Shown here piece by piece: positions 8,002 through 18,100 of a DNA stretch of 64,000 nucleotides. Origin of the DNA: Streptomyces sp. SAI-127 (lineage in GTDB: Bacteria > Actinomycetota > Actinomycetes > Streptomycetales > Streptomycetaceae). Under the pieces are notes generated by a model that saw only the letters and a program-made list of their open reading frames with translations, was not told where the DNA came from and did no database searches. Position numbers and translations under genes: made by a program. The first letter of the stretch is position 1. Each line of letters starts with the position of its first letter. The stretch lies in assembly GCF_029894425.1 (NCBI RefSeq), contig NZ_JARXYJ010000001.1, positions 6,964,501 through 7,028,500 of the forward strand, written 5' to 3'.

Positions 8002-9384
8002 GTGGCCGCCGACAAGATCGACACCATCGTCAGCCTGAGCAAGCGCCGTGGCTTCGTATTCCCCTGCAGTGAGATCTACGGCGGCCAGAAGGCCGCCTGG
8101 GACTACGGACCGCTGGGTGTCGAGCTCAAGGAGAACCTGAAGCGCCAGTGGTGGCGTTACATGGTGACGTCCCGCGAGGACGTGGTCGGTATCGACTCGT
8201 CCGTGATCCTGGCCCCCGAGGTCTGGGTCGCGTCCGGTCACGTCGCCACCTTCTCCGACCCGCTCACCGAGTGCACCTCCTGCCACAAGCGGTTCCGCGC
8301 GGACCACTTGATCGAGGCCTACGAGGCCAAGCACAAGCGCGAGCCGGAGAACGGCCTGGCGGACATCAACTGCCCCAACTGCGGCAACAAGGGCCAGTTC
8401 ACCGAGCCGAAGCAGTTCTCGGGTCTGCTCTCCACGCACCTCGGCCCGACGCAGGACACCGGCTCCATCGCCTATCTGCGCCCCGAGACCGCCCAGGGCA
8501 TCTTCACCAACTTCGCCCAGGTGCAGGTCGCTTCGCGCAAGAAGCCGCCGTTCGGCATCGCGCAGATGGGCAAGTCCTTCCGCAACGAGATCACGCCCGG
8601 CAACTTCATCTTCCGCACCCGCGAGTTCGAGCAGATGGAGATGGAGTTCTTCGTCAAGCCGGGCGAGGACGAGAAGTGGCAGGAGTACTGGATGGAGCAG
8701 CGCTGGAACTGGTACACGGGCCTTGGTCTCCGCGAGGAGAACATGCGCTGGTACGAGCACCCGGCCGAGAAGCTCTCGCACTACTCCAAGCGCACCGCCG
8801 ACATCGAGTACCGCTTCCAGTTCGGCGGCAACGAGTGGGGTGAGCTGGAGGGCGTGGCCAACCGCACCGACTACGACCTGGGCGCCCACTCCAAGGCCTC
8901 CGGCCAGGACCTCGCCTACTACGACCAGGAGGCCGGCGAGCGCTGGACGCCGTATGTCATCGAGCCCGCGGCCGGTGTCGGCCGCGCGATGCTGGCGTTC
9001 CTGCTCGACGCGTACGTCGAGGACGAGGCGCCCAACGCCAAGGGCAAGCTGGAGAAGCGCACCGTGCTGCGCCTCGACCACCGCCTGGCCCCGGTGAAGG
9101 TCGCGGTCCTCCCGCTCTCCCGCAACGCCGAGCTGTCCCCGAAGGCCAAGGGGCTCGCACAGGCGCTGCGCCAGAACTGGAACATCGAATTCGACGACGC
9201 CGGCGCCATCGGCCGCCGTTACCGGCGCCAGGACGAGATCGGTACGCCGTACTGCGTGACGGTCGACTTCGACACGCTCGAGGACAACGCGGTGACGGTC
9301 CGCGAGCGGGACTCCATGAAGCAGGAGCGGGTGTCTCTCGACCAGATCGAGGGTTACCTGGCCGGGCGTCTCGTCGGCTGCTAG
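8002..9384 (+). CDS. glyS: Glycine--tRNA ligase (dimeric class II)
   Basis: Class II aminoacyl-tRNA synthetase of 460 residues that charges tRNA-Gly. Visible features: [15 protein letters not shown] near the N-terminus, a CxxC zinc knuckle pair in the insertion (CTSC and CPNC), motif 2 [19 protein letters not shown], and motif 3 near the end of the catalytic domain ([14 protein letters not shown]). The anticodon-binding domain follows ([13 protein letters not shown] onward). The GTG start at 8002 has GAGAG 5 nt upstream. It is transcribed divergently from znuA and ends at a strong terminator. Confidence 0.97.
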   Translation: MAADKIDTIVSLSKRRGFVFPCSEIYGGQKAAWDYGPLGVELKENLKRQWWRYMVTSREDVVGIDSSVILAPEVWVASGHVATFSDPLTECTSCHKRFRADHLIEAYEAKHKREPENGLADINCPNCGNKGQFTEPKQFSGLLSTHLGPTQDTGSIAYLRPETAQGIFTNFAQVQVASRKKPPFGIAQMGKSFRNEITPGNFIFRTREFEQMEMEFFVKPGEDEKWQEYWMEQRWNWYTGLGLREENMRWYEHPAEKLSHYSKRTADIEYRFQFGGNEWGELEGVANRTDYDLGAHSKASGQDLAYYDQEAGERWTPYVIEPAAGVGRAMLAFLLDAYVEDEAPNAKGKLEKRTVLRLDHRLAPVKVAVLPLSRNAELSPKAKGLAQALRQNWNIEFDDAGAIGRRYRRQDEIGTPYCVTVDFDTLEDNAVTVRERDSMKQERVSLDQIEGYLAGRLVGC

Positions 9385-9402
9385 CTCCACCCGTTTGTCA
9401 TT

Positions 9403-9447
9403 GGCCCCCGATACAGGCCTCGCTTTGGCCCTGTGTCGGGGGCCTTT
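9403..9447 (+). terminator. Rho-independent terminator of glyS
   Basis: Arms 9403-9419 and 9427-9444 pair almost completely (GGCCCCCGAYACAGG-type stem of about 17 bp) across a 7-nt loop and are followed by TTT. It sits 19 nt after the glyS stop and just before the next gene's promoter. Confidence 0.85.
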
Positions 9448-9466
9448 CCGTGTCCAGGCTTGCCCC

Positions 9467-10105
9467 ATGAGCCTCGCCTTTCTCCTCACCACCCTCGTCG
9501 TGGTCGCCACTCCCGGCACCGGGGTCGTCTACACGCTCGCCGCCGGGCTCTCCCGCGGTCCGCGCGCGAGCGTCGTCGCCGCGTTCGCCTGCACGCTCGG
9601 GATCGTGCCGCACGTCCTGGCCACCGTCACCGGGCTCGCCGCGCTGCTGAACGCGAGTGCGGTGGCGTTCCAGGCGGTCAAGTACGCCGGGGTCGCCTAT
9701 CTCCTGTACATGGCCTGGGCGACCGTGCGGGACAAAGAGGTGATCGAAGTCGACCAGGGCGGCGCTCCCCTGTCATCGGGGCGCGTGATCGTCCGGGGTG
9801 TGCTGATCAACCTCCTCAACCCGAAGCTGACGATCTTCTTCTTCGCGTTCCTGCCCCAGTTCGTGAGTCCGGCCGAGCCGCACGCCCTGCCGCGCATGCT
9901 GGTGCTGAGCGGCGTCTTCATGCTCGCGACCTTCGTGGTCTTCGCCGCCTACGGGGTGCTCGCGGCCGCGGTCCGCAGTCATGTGATCTCCCGGCCCCCG
10001 GGTCATGGCCTGGCTGCGGCGGAGCTTCGCGGCGTCCTTCGTGCTGCTCGGAGCGAAGCTGGCCACGACCGACGCATGACCGTTGCCCGACGGACCGCCG
10101 CCTGA
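9467..10105 (+). CDS. LysE family exporter, apparently frameshifted near its C-terminus
   Basis: LysE/RhtB-type exporter with about six membrane segments; the family exports amino acids or similar small metabolites. The ATPGTGVVYTLA motif near the N-terminus and NLLNPKLTIFFFAFLPQF are diagnostic. As read, the frame leaves the family pattern after VRSHVISRP and ends in an Arg-rich tail. Removing one C from the run at 9995-9999 would restore VMAWLRRSFAASFVLLGAKL and a stop at 10079, giving 203 residues, the usual length. This is either a sequencing error in a homopolymer or a recent mutation. ATG 9467 has no ribosome-binding site; a -10-like CAGGCT ends 6 nt before it, suggesting a leaderless mRNA. 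Confidence 0.88.
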   Translation: MSLAFLLTTLVVVATPGTGVVYTLAAGLSRGPRASVVAAFACTLGIVPHVLATVTGLAALLNASAVAFQAVKYAGVAYLLYMAWATVRDKEVIEVDQGGAPLSSGRVIVRGVLINLLNPKLTIFFFAFLPQFVSPAEPHALPRMLVLSGVFMLATFVVFAAYGVLAAAVRSHVISRPPGHGLAAAELRGVLRAARSEAGHDRRMTVARRTAA

Positions 10106-10138
10106 CAGCTGACAGATATTGAAATCTGTCAGCTGTCA
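10103..10138. promoter_or_regulatory. 15-bp perfect inverted repeat operator before the aldo/keto reductase gene
   Basis: TGACAGCTGACAGAT and its exact complement are separated by six bases. Each arm itself contains TGACAG twice, so the site offers four half-sites. It lies 16 nt before the aldo/keto reductase start, where it would cover the promoter. The co-directional TetR gene at 11191 is the obvious candidate to bind it, but that is inferred from position only. Confidence 0.75.
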
Positions 10139-10154
10139 TGGCAAGGTGGACGGC

Positions 10155-11165
10155 ATGACGATGCGAACCCGAACCCTCGGAACCACCGGCCCCCAGGTCT
10201 CCGCCCTCGGCCTCGGCTGCATGGGCATGTCCGGCATGTACGGCGAGACGGACCGCGCGGAGTCGATCGCCACCATCCACGCCGCCCTGGAGGCCGGCGT
10301 CACCCTGCTGGACACCGGCGACTTCTACGGCATGGGCCACAACGAACTGCTGATCAGCGAGGCACTGCGCACCGCACCGGCCGCCCTGCGCGAGAACGCG
10401 CTGCTCAGCGTGAAGTTCGGCGCCCACCGCGGGCCGGACGGCGAATGGCTCGGCTACGACGCACGCCCGGCGGCCGTGAAGACCTGGGCCGCGTACTCCC
10501 TCCAGCGGCTCGGCGTCGACCACATCGACGTCTACCGCCCCGCCCGGCTCGACCCGGACGTACCGATCGAGGAGACCGTCGGCGCGATCGCCGAACTGGT
10601 CGAGAAGGGCTGGGTCCGGCACATCGGGCTCAGCGAGGTCGGCGCGGACACCATCCGCCGGGCCGCCGCCACCGCCCCGATCGCCGACCTCCAGATCGAG
10701 TACGCCCTCATATCCCGTGGCCCCGAGCGGGAGATCCTGCCCACCCTGCGTGAGCTGGGCATCGCCGTCACCGCGTACGGAGTGCTCTCACGCGGGTTGA
10801 TCTCCGGCCACCTCACGGCCGACCGGCAGCTCGCCGCGAACGACTTCCGGGCCCACTCGCCCCGCTTCCAGGGCGAGAACCTTCAGCACAACCTCACGCT
10901 GGTCGAGTCCCTGCGCAAGATCGCCGAACAGAAGGGCGTCACGGTCGCGCAGATCGCCATCGCCTGGGTGCTCTCACGAGGCGACGACATCGTGCCGCTG
11001 GTCGGCGCGCGGACCCGCGAACGGCTCGGCGAGGCACTGGGCGCCATGGACGTGACCCTGGCCGCCGCCGACCTCGCCGCCATCGAGGACGCCGTACCGG
11101 CGGACGCGGCGGCCGGCCAGCGGTACGCGGCCCCGCTGATGGCCATGCTCGACAGCGAACGGTGA
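10155..11165 (+). CDS. Aldo/keto reductase family protein
   Basis: TIM-barrel NADPH-dependent oxidoreductase of 336 residues that would reduce an aldehyde or ketone; the substrate is unknown. Three of four catalytic residues are visible: Asp53 and Tyr58 (LLDTGDFYG) and Lys87 (SVKFG). The fourth, normally His in a YYxHRxD motif, is replaced by Ala130 in DVYRPARLDPD, as seen in a group of actinobacterial relatives. The cofactor site lies near IPLV/RTRERLGEAL in the C-terminal part. ATG 10155 has AAGGTGGA upstream. A strong operator palindrome precedes it and a TetR regulator follows 25 nt after its stop. Confidence 0.92.
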   Translation: MTMRTRTLGTTGPQVSALGLGCMGMSGMYGETDRAESIATIHAALEAGVTLLDTGDFYGMGHNELLISEALRTAPAALRENALLSVKFGAHRGPDGEWLGYDARPAAVKTWAAYSLQRLGVDHIDVYRPARLDPDVPIEETVGAIAELVEKGWVRHIGLSEVGADTIRRAAATAPIADLQIEYALISRGPEREILPTLRELGIAVTAYGVLSRGLISGHLTADRQLAANDFRAHSPRFQGENLQHNLTLVESLRKIAEQKGVTVAQIAIAWVLSRGDDIVPLVGARTRERLGEALGAMDVTLAAADLAAIEDAVPADAAAGQRYAAPLMAMLDSER

Positions 11166-11190
11166 ACACCGTGCCAGGTACGGTCTAGGC

Positions 11191-11778
11191 ATGCCACCGA
11201 GCACCGAGACCCTGACCGCCGAGCGCATCCTCGAAGCCACCGAGGAGGTGCTGCGCCGCCACGGCCCGGCCAAGGCCACCGTGGTCGACGTGGCCCGCGC
11301 GCTCGGCGTCAGCCATGGCAGCGTCTACCGGCACTTCCGGACGAAGGCGGCGCTGCGGGAGGCGGTGACGAAGCGGTGGCTGGACCGGACGACGGGCGTG
11401 CTGGCCGGAATCGTCGAGGCGGACCGTGACCCGGAGGCCCGGCTGCGGGAGTGGCTCGCCGCGCTCTTCGAGGCCAAACGCCGCAAGGCGGGCGACGATC
11501 CGGAACTGTTCGCCACGTACACGGTCCTGACCGGTGAGAACGTCGACGCGGTCGTCGAGCACCTCACCGAGCTGACCGACCAGCTGACCCGCGTCGTCCA
11601 GGACGGCATCGACGCGGGCATCTTCACCGTCACCGCCCCCGCCACCACGGCCCTGGCCCTCTTCCAGGCCACCGGCCGATTCCACGACCCCGGCTATGCC
11701 GGTGAGTGGGAAAAGCCGGGTGCGGAAGAGGAGTTCACGGCGCTGCTGGACCTGCTGGTACGCGGCCTGAAGGCCTGA
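11191..11778 (+). CDS. TetR family transcriptional regulator
   Basis: 195 residues with a TetR-type N-terminal helix-turn-helix (AKATVVDVARALGVSHGSVY then RHFRTKAALREAV) and a C-terminal ligand-binding domain resembling the TetR_C family with a conserved helix around ELTDQLTRVVQDG. It probably represses the adjacent aldo/keto reductase gene through the palindrome at 10103-10138. A -10-like TACGGT (11179-11184) ends 6 nt before the ATG and there is no ribosome-binding site, so it may also have its own leaderless transcript. Confidence 0.92.
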   Translation: MPPSTETLTAERILEATEEVLRRHGPAKATVVDVARALGVSHGSVYRHFRTKAALREAVTKRWLDRTTGVLAGIVEADRDPEARLREWLAALFEAKRRKAGDDPELFATYTVLTGENVDAVVEHLTELTDQLTRVVQDGIDAGIFTVTAPATTALALFQATGRFHDPGYAGEWEKPGAEEEFTALLDLLVRGLKA

Positions 11779-11784
11779 CCACCG

Positions 11785-11991
11785 CTACGTCTGCGACCGG
11801 TCCACCGTCGCCTGGTGTTCCTCCGCCAGGTGTTCCTCCGCCTTCAGCCAGGGCAGGAACTGCGCTCCCTTGCGCCAGCCGCAGGTGTCACATCTGATCG
11901 TGCGTTGCGCGCCCTTGCGCTGCACTTGGACCACGTGTTCGCGGCCGTGCTGGTCCCAGCGGCTCACCCTGCTCGTGTTGATCTGCAACAT
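11785..11991 (-). CDS. Small conserved zinc-ribbon-like protein
   Basis: 68 residues, basic N-terminal half, with CDTCGW and then HLAEEH, giving a Cys-x2-Cys-x16-His-x4-His pattern that could bind one zinc. A good ribosome-binding site (GGAGGCGAGG) precedes ATG 11991. The protein resembles a small hypothetical family seen in Streptomyces; no function is known. It converges with the TetR gene, 6 nt away. Confidence 0.75.
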   Translation of the reverse strand: MLQINTSRVSRWDQHGREHVVQVQRKGAQRTIRCDTCGWRKGAQFLPWLKAEEHLAEEHQATVDRSQT

Positions 11992-12089
11992 GCGCCTCGC
12001 CTCCGGCTAGGAGTGTGCAGCAAGAACAACATCAACAGCAGTATCTTCACCGGGCGTTCGCGAGGACTTGAGCCAGGCCGGCGGCCCGG

Positions 12090-13523
12090 TCAGTCGATCG
12101 TGCGCGGCAGACGCAGGCTCAGTACGCCCGTCAGGGCCACCCCGGCCAGCTGGACGAGGAGCGTCGTCACCAGGGCGTCCCGCATGCCCATGCCCGGCGC
12201 CAGGGCGAGGAAGAGGGTGCCCAGCGTGGCCACGCCGAGGGCCAGGGAGACCTGCTGGGTGGTGACCATCACGCCGCTGCCGACACCGGCCCGGGCGGGC
12301 GGCACCTCGGACAGGACGATCCTGAAGACCACGGGCAGTTGGAGGGCCTGGCCGACTCCGGCGATCGCGCCGCCGGGGAGCAGGGGGAGCAGGCCGAGGT
12401 CCGGCCAGGAGGAGTGCGCGGCCAGGATCATCAGGCCCAGACCGACCCCCTGGATCAGCGCGCCCGCGGTCACCACCCGGGTGCCGTGGCGGGCGATCAG
12501 CCGCGGTCCGGCGATCGAGGTGAACAGGAACGTCACCGCCAGCGGGACCAGCGCGAGACCGGCCTGGACGGGGCTGCGGCCCGCCCCCTCCTGGAGCGCC
12601 ACCGCGATCACGAACATGAAGCCCGCGAAGCCCATCGAGAAGGGCAGGATCAGCAGTAGACCGCGGCGCAGGGACACCAGCTGGAAGAGGCTCGGGGGGA
12701 CCAGGGGAGTGCGGCCGTCGCGGTCCGCCCTGCGCTCCACCTCGAAGAACGCCCACGCCAGGAACGGGAACGCCGCCAGCGACAGCCACGTCCACAGCGG
12801 CCAGCCCGCCGCCCTGCCCTCGGTCAGCGGGGCCAGCAGCGCGAGCAGGGTCGCCGCCAGCAGGACCGTGCCGGGGCCGTCCACCGGCTCCGGGCGGGGG
12901 GACCGGGTCTCGGGAACCGTACGGGCCGCGAGGAACAGGCCGAGCACGACGACCGGGACGTTCACCAGGAACGCCGCCCGCCAGCTCGTGCCCGCGATGT
13001 CGGCAGCCACCAGGACACCGCCGAGGATCTGGCCCGCCACCATGGCGAGGCCCGCCGTGGCGCCGTACAGGCCCATCGCCCGCGCCCGGCGGGGTCCGGC
13101 CGTCGCCGACTGGATCGTGGCGAGGACCTGCGGCAGCATCGCCGCCGACGCGGCGCCCTGGGCTACCCGCGCCGCGACCAGCGTCCACGCGGTCGGCGCG
13201 AGCCCGCACGCCAGCGAGGTCAGCCCGAAGGCCAGCATGCCGCCCAGGAACAGCCGGCGCCGCCCGAACAGGTCGCCCAGGCGGCCGCCGAGGACGAGAA
13301 GGACGGCGTACGCCAACCCGTAACCCGCCACGACGAGTTCGAGGACCGACTCGCTCGCGGACAGGTCCGCGCCGATGGTGGGCAGCGCGACGTTGACGAT
13401 GAAGAAGTCGATGAGGGGGAGTGCCGCGGCGAGCAGCACCGTGAACAGCCCGAGGCCGCCCAGCTGGGGTGGCGCGGCCGGGCGGACGGAGTGTGCAGTG
13501 GTGGTTTCGGTGGTCACACCCAT
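12090..13523 (-). CDS. MFS transporter, drug:H+ antiporter (DHA2, 14-TM) type
   Basis: 477 residues with about 14 hydrophobic helices. The N-terminal half has DFFIVNVALPTIG (motif D1-like), GGRLGDLFGRRRLFLGG (motif A) and VAARVAQGAASAAMLPQ (motif B), as in multidrug exporters such as those for quaternary amines or antibiotics. ATG 13523 is preferred; the frame continues upstream but into the divergent promoter. It is transcribed away from an XRE regulator at 13619, which probably controls it through the inverted repeats at 13549-13577. Confidence 0.93.
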   Translation of the reverse strand: MGVTTETTTAHSVRPAAPPQLGGLGLFTVLLAAALPLIDFFIVNVALPTIGADLSASESVLELVVAGYGLAYAVLLVLGGRLGDLFGRRRLFLGGMLAFGLTSLACGLAPTAWTLVAARVAQGAASAAMLPQVLATIQSATAGPRRARAMGLYGATAGLAMVAGQILGGVLVAADIAGTSWRAAFLVNVPVVVLGLFLAARTVPETRSPRPEPVDGPGTVLLAATLLALLAPLTEGRAAGWPLWTWLSLAAFPFLAWAFFEVERRADRDGRTPLVPPSLFQLVSLRRGLLLILPFSMGFAGFMFVIAVALQEGAGRSPVQAGLALVPLAVTFLFTSIAGPRLIARHGTRVVTAGALIQGVGLGLMILAAHSSWPDLGLLPLLPGGAIAGVGQALQLPVVFRIVLSEVPPARAGVGSGVMVTTQQVSLALGVATLGTLFLALAPGMGMRDALVTTLLVQLAGVALTGVLSLRLPRTID

Positions 13524-13548
13524 GAGCCTGCGCCCGCCCCCAGAGGGG

Positions 13549-13577
13549 TACCAGAGTCTTCTTATCCTGGTAGAAGA
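13549..13577. promoter_or_regulatory. Overlapping inverted repeats between divergent MFS and XRE genes
   Basis: Two overlapping perfect repeats: TACCAG-N12-CTGGTA (13549-13572) and TCTTCT-N9-AGAAGA (13557-13577). They sit in the 95-bp gap between the two start codons, where one bound regulator could control both promoters. The XRE protein is the likely binder. Confidence 0.55.
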
Positions 13578-13618
13578 ACCACCTGGCAACAGGGTCCCGG
13601 CGGAGGCAGGCTGGAGGC

Positions 13619-14518
13619 ATGACGACCATGGCCCAGGAGACAGCCGTACCCGTGACGGCGACCGCGTCCGCCTCGGCGATCCGGCGCCATGAGCTCGCCG
13701 CCTTCCTGCGCCACCGCCGCGAGCACATCGCCCCCGAACAGGTCGGCCTGCCCCGCGGCCGCCGGCGCCGCACCCCGGGTCTGCGCCGGGAGGAGGTCGC
13801 CCAGCTCTCAGCGGTCGGTGTCACCTGGTACACCTGGCTGGAGCAGGCCCGTGACATCCAGGTCTCCGTGCAGGTCCTGGACGCCCTCGCCCGCGCGCTG
13901 CTGCTGGACCCGACCGAGCGCTCGCACCTCTTCCAGCTCGCCGAAGCCGTCGACCCGACGCCGGCCACCGTCTGCCCGTCGGTCACCCCGGCCATCCGGC
14001 AGGTCCTCGAGCAGCTGGAGCCGGTCCCGGCCTGTGTGCAGAACAGCCGCTACGACATCCTCGCCTACAACCGCACCTACGGCCTGCTGCTGTGCGATCT
14101 GGACGCGGTGCCGCCCGAGGACCGCAACTGCATGGTCCTCTCCTACACCCACGACGACTGGCGCTCCTCGATCGTGCATCTGCCGGAGGCGCAGCGCCTG
14201 ATGGCCGCCCGCTTCCGTGCCACCATGGCCGGACACCTCGCCGAGCCCGGCTGGAAGATGCTCCTGAAGCGGCTACGCACGGAGTCCCCGGAGTTCCGCG
14301 AGGTCTGGGACCGGCACGAGGTCATCGAACACCGGGGCCGCCGCAAGGAGTTCGTGAACCGTTACGTCGGCCATGTCTCCGTCGACCACACCGACCTGTG
14401 GCTCGGCCCCGAGGCAGGCCCGCGCATGGTGACCTACGCCCCCGCGGACGAGGAGTCCCGGCTGCGGCTGGAGAAGCTGCACGCGATCGCTCTGGAACGG
14501 GCCCGACAGCAACCCTGA
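13619..14518 (+). CDS. XRE family transcriptional regulator with MmyB-like ligand-binding domain
   Basis: 299 residues. The helix-turn-helix lies at about 54-78 (GLRREEVAQLSAVGVTWYTW), the usual signature of this family. The rest is the MmyB-like domain (QVLEQLEPVPACVQNSRYDILAYN through the C-terminus), a PAS-like fold that in a relative binds fatty acids. ATG 13619 has GGAGG 3 to 4 nt upstream within a longer purine run. Members are usually divergent from a transporter or reductase they regulate, matching the MFS gene here. Confidence 0.94.
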   Translation: MTTMAQETAVPVTATASASAIRRHELAAFLRHRREHIAPEQVGLPRGRRRRTPGLRREEVAQLSAVGVTWYTWLEQARDIQVSVQVLDALARALLLDPTERSHLFQLAEAVDPTPATVCPSVTPAIRQVLEQLEPVPACVQNSRYDILAYNRTYGLLLCDLDAVPPEDRNCMVLSYTHDDWRSSIVHLPEAQRLMAARFRATMAGHLAEPGWKMLLKRLRTESPEFREVWDRHEVIEHRGRRKEFVNRYVGHVSVDHTDLWLGPEAGPRMVTYAPADEESRLRLEKLHAIALERARQQP

Positions 14519-14603
14519 CCGATTGTCGCCGGTGGGGATGACCGCCCGCAGTGCGGGAACTCGGTCGGTCCGAAGAGAAGACCCCCCACAGGCGAGGCGA
14601 GTC

Positions 14604-15110
14604 ATGGCCGAGCAGAAGTCGTCGCAGCAGGTAGAAGAGTCAGAATCACCGTCAACGGCGCAGGGGCTTCCGCAGCCGCTGCGGGCGGCCGTGTCGGCAC
14701 TGGGGAAGGTTCCCGGGGCCGGGACGGTGGGCCGGGTGGCCGGTGGAGCGCTGGACCGGGTCGGGGCGGTTTCCCCCCGCGGCCGGCGGCTCGCGGTGTA
14801 CGCCGGGGCCGGGGTGCTCGGCGTCGCGGGCGTCGTCGAGTGGCCCGTCGCGGTCACCGGGGCGGCGGTGGCGTGGCTGACGCAGCCGAGGCCGGGAGAG
14901 CGCGGGGAACACGGGGAGTCGGGGGACGAGAGCCGTCCCACACCCCGGGTACTGGCGTCGACACACGGAACAGCGACCACGACGTCACGGGGCGGGCCGT
15001 CGGCCTCGTCATCGCCCTCCGACAAGCTCCCTCCGCACGAGACGGCGTCGCCGTCCGGCCGAGGCGGCCCCGGCGGCGCCACCACAGGCCGTACCCGATC
15101 CGGCGACTGA
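14604..15110 (+). CDS. Hypothetical membrane protein upstream of the P-type ATPase
   Basis: 168 residues. The acidic, Ser/Gln-rich N-terminus (1-25) precedes one or two membrane segments (about 63-92, around VYAGAGVLGVAGVVEWPVAV), and a Pro/Ser/Gly-rich disordered tail follows. No known domain was recognised. ATG 14604 (GGCGAGG upstream) is preferred over an earlier in-frame start near 14523. Its stop is 9 nt before the ATPase start, so they form an operon; a small partner or assembly role for the ATPase is a guess. Confidence 0.7.
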   Translation: MAEQKSSQQVEESESPSTAQGLPQPLRAAVSALGKVPGAGTVGRVAGGALDRVGAVSPRGRRLAVYAGAGVLGVAGVVEWPVAVTGAAVAWLTQPRPGERGEHGESGDESRPTPRVLASTHGTATTTSRGGPSASSSPSDKLPPHETASPSGRGGPGGATTGRTRSGD

Positions 15111-15119
15111 GGACCAGCG

Positions 15120-18100
15120 ATGAACCGAGGACTCACGACAGCCGCCGCGGGCCTCGTCCTGGCCGGCCCACGCCTGCTGGCCAGGGGTACGCCCGCCGCG
15201 GTCGGCGCGGCCGCGGGAGCGGTGGCCGGAACGGCCCGGGCCGGCGTACGCACCGCGGACTTCGCGGCCCGCGCGACGAGGGCCGCCCGCGCGGCCCTGC
15301 CGGGCGCACCCCAGGACTGGCGGGCGGGACAGCGGGCCCATCTGGCGCTGCACGCGGAGACGGACGCGGAGGGAGAGAACAAAGAAGTCCCTCCCTCCTC
15401 TCCACCGCCCCGCTCCACCCGCACCGAACACCGCGCCCGCCGTCTCGTCACCGCCCTCGCCGAGCACCCCGACATCGCTCTCGCCTACTGGGACCAGGGG
15501 CTCGGGCGGCTCGTCGTGACCGCGGCGGAGGGCGTGGCCACCGATCGGGTCGTGGAGCGGATCTCGGTGCTTGCCGAGCGGTACGGGCTGGTGGCGGCCG
15601 GCCAGGACGTCGAGGAGCTCGCCCACCCCGGTGACCCCGGCTCCATCAGGACCGCCGCCGTGGCGCTCGCCGCCGACGCCGTCGGAGTCGCCGCCGCTTT
15701 CGCCGGGTCCGCACTGCGGCTGCCGGCCTCGCCGCGGCCGGTGACGGCGGTGGTGACGTTGCTGCGGGAGAACCCCCGTTTCAGGGGCTGGCTGGGAGGG
15801 CGGCTCGGGAGCGCGCGGATGGACGTGGCGCTGGCCGTCGTGAACGCCGCCGTGCACGGCGCCGGTCACAGCCCCACCTCCCTGCTGCTCGACGGAACGC
15901 TGCGCACCTGCCAGCTGGCGGAGGCGGTCGTACGGACGGCCACCTTCGAAGCCGTCCACGACGACCTGTGCGTCCCGGACCGGGACAGCGTGCCCGCGGA
16001 CCTGACCCTGCGTCCGCTGCCGCGTCCCTCGCCCGCCCAGGAGTACGCGGGCCACGCCTCGGCCGGCAGCATCGCCGGCGCCGTCGCCGCGCTGCTCGTC
16101 AAACACGAGGTGACCGAGGCCGCGGAGGCGGTCCTCGCGGGCTCCCCGAAGGCCGCGCGTTACGGCCCCGCCGCCTTCCACGCCGTACTGAGCGCGGCCC
16201 TGTCCCGCTCCGGCGTCCTGGTGCGCGACCCGGACCGGCTGCGACAGCTGGAGACCCTCGGCACCGTCCTCCTGCACCCGAGCGCCCTGCGCACCCCGGG
16301 CGCGGGCGCGGACCCCTGGGCGGAACCCGTGCTGGACGCGGCCCGGCGCGCCGGACTCCGCGTCGTCGTCCTGGACGACCCCGCACTGGCCGACTTCACC
16401 GGCCTCGCGGACCAAGTCGTGGACGCCGAGCGCCCGTTGAAGGACATCGTCGACCAACTCCGCCACGACGACGGCGACGACGGCGACGAGGGTGGCGAGG
16501 GTGGTGGTGGCGTTCTCACCATCGCCCGCCCCCAGGACGCCGACGTGGTCGCCGGACTCCTCCGCGGTGATGTGGCCGTCTCCCTCACCGACGGCGGCTG
16601 CGCGGTCGCCTGGGGCGCCGACGTCCTCGCCCCGCACGGACTGCCCGACGTCTGGCGGCTGTTGACCGCCGTCCCGCAGGCCCGCGCGGTCGGCCGCCGT
16701 TCCCAGACCCTGGCCCGCTCGGGCGCCGCCCTGTCCGGACTCCTCGTCGCCGTCGGCGAGTCGGGCAACGGCCGACGCCGTACGGCACTGCCCGGCCTCC
16801 GGCACGCACCCGTCGACGCGGCCGCGGCCGCCGCCCTCCTCACCGGCACCCGTGCCGCCCTCCGCGTGGCCGGCGCGAGCCCCCCGCACCCGCGTCCCCG
16901 GGTGGCCTGGCACGCCCTGGATCCGGACGACGTACGCGACCGGCTGGAACAGGAGGCACCGCCGGAGCCGACGCTCGTCGAGCAGACGACCGAACGGGTC
17001 CGCACCGCCGCCGACGCCGTCGTACGACTGCCCGTGCTGGCCCCCGCCCGGTGGTCGGCGCAGCTCGCCCGGGCCGTGCGCGGGGAGCTGGACGATCCGC
17101 TCACCCCCGTCCTGGCGGTCGGCTCGGCCGCGTCCGCGATCCTCGGGTCCGCGATGGACGCCCTGCTGGTGGTCGGCGCGCTCGACCTGAACGCGCTCGT
17201 CGGCGGACTCCAGCGGCTGCGCGCCGAGCGGGCCCTGTCCGGTCTGCTCGCCCAGCAGAAGCAGAAGGCCCGGGTCACGGAGGAGGACGCGGAACCGCAT
17301 GTCGTCGACGCCGCCAAGCTGAGCCCTGGGGACGTCATCGAGCTCACGCTGGACGACGTCGTGCCCGCCGACGCCCGCCTGCTGTGGGAGGACGGCCTGG
17401 AGGTCGACGAGTCCGCGCTGACCGGCGAGTCCCTCCCGGTGGACAAGTGCACCGACCCGAGCCCGCGCGCCCCCGTCGCCGAACGGCACTGCATGGTCTT
17501 CGAGGGGACGACCGTGGTGGCCGGACAGGCCCGCGCGGTCGTCGTGGACACCGGCGACCGCACCGAGGCCGCCCGCGCCGTCGCGCTCGCCGCCCGTACC
17601 CCGGCCGCCGCCGGAGTCCAGGCCCGGCTCCAGGAACTCACCCGCAAGGCACTGCCGTTGACGATGGCGGGCGGCGCCGCGGTCACCGGGCTCGCTCTAG
17701 TGCGCGGCACGCCCCTGCGGCAGGCGGTCAGCGGCGGGGTCGCGGTCGCGGTGGCCGCCGTACCGGAAGGGCTGCCGCTGGTGGCCACGGTCGCGCAGCT
17801 GGCGGCGGCCCGCCGGCTCAGCGCGCACGGCGTCCTGGTCCGCGCCCCGCGCACCCTGGAGGCCCTGGGCCGCATGGACACCATCTGCTTCGACAAGACC
17901 GGCACGCTCACCGAGAACCGGCTGCGCCTGGTCCGGGTCACCGACGCGGACGGCACGGTCCACACTCTCGACGCGCCCGACGCGGACGGTCCGCTGCGGG
18001 TCGCGGCCCGTGCCTGCCCCCAGCTCGACGGCGACTCCGACCAGCGCCCGGCCCACGCCACCGACGAGGCCGTCCTGGACGCGGCTCCCCCCGACGAGTG

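Noticed and set aside
7873..9519. 548-residue minus-strand open frame antisense to glyS
   Set aside because: It mirrors the codon bias of glyS; the product is Val/Leu/Arg/Gly-rich with no domain, no ribosome-binding site, and glyS is certain.
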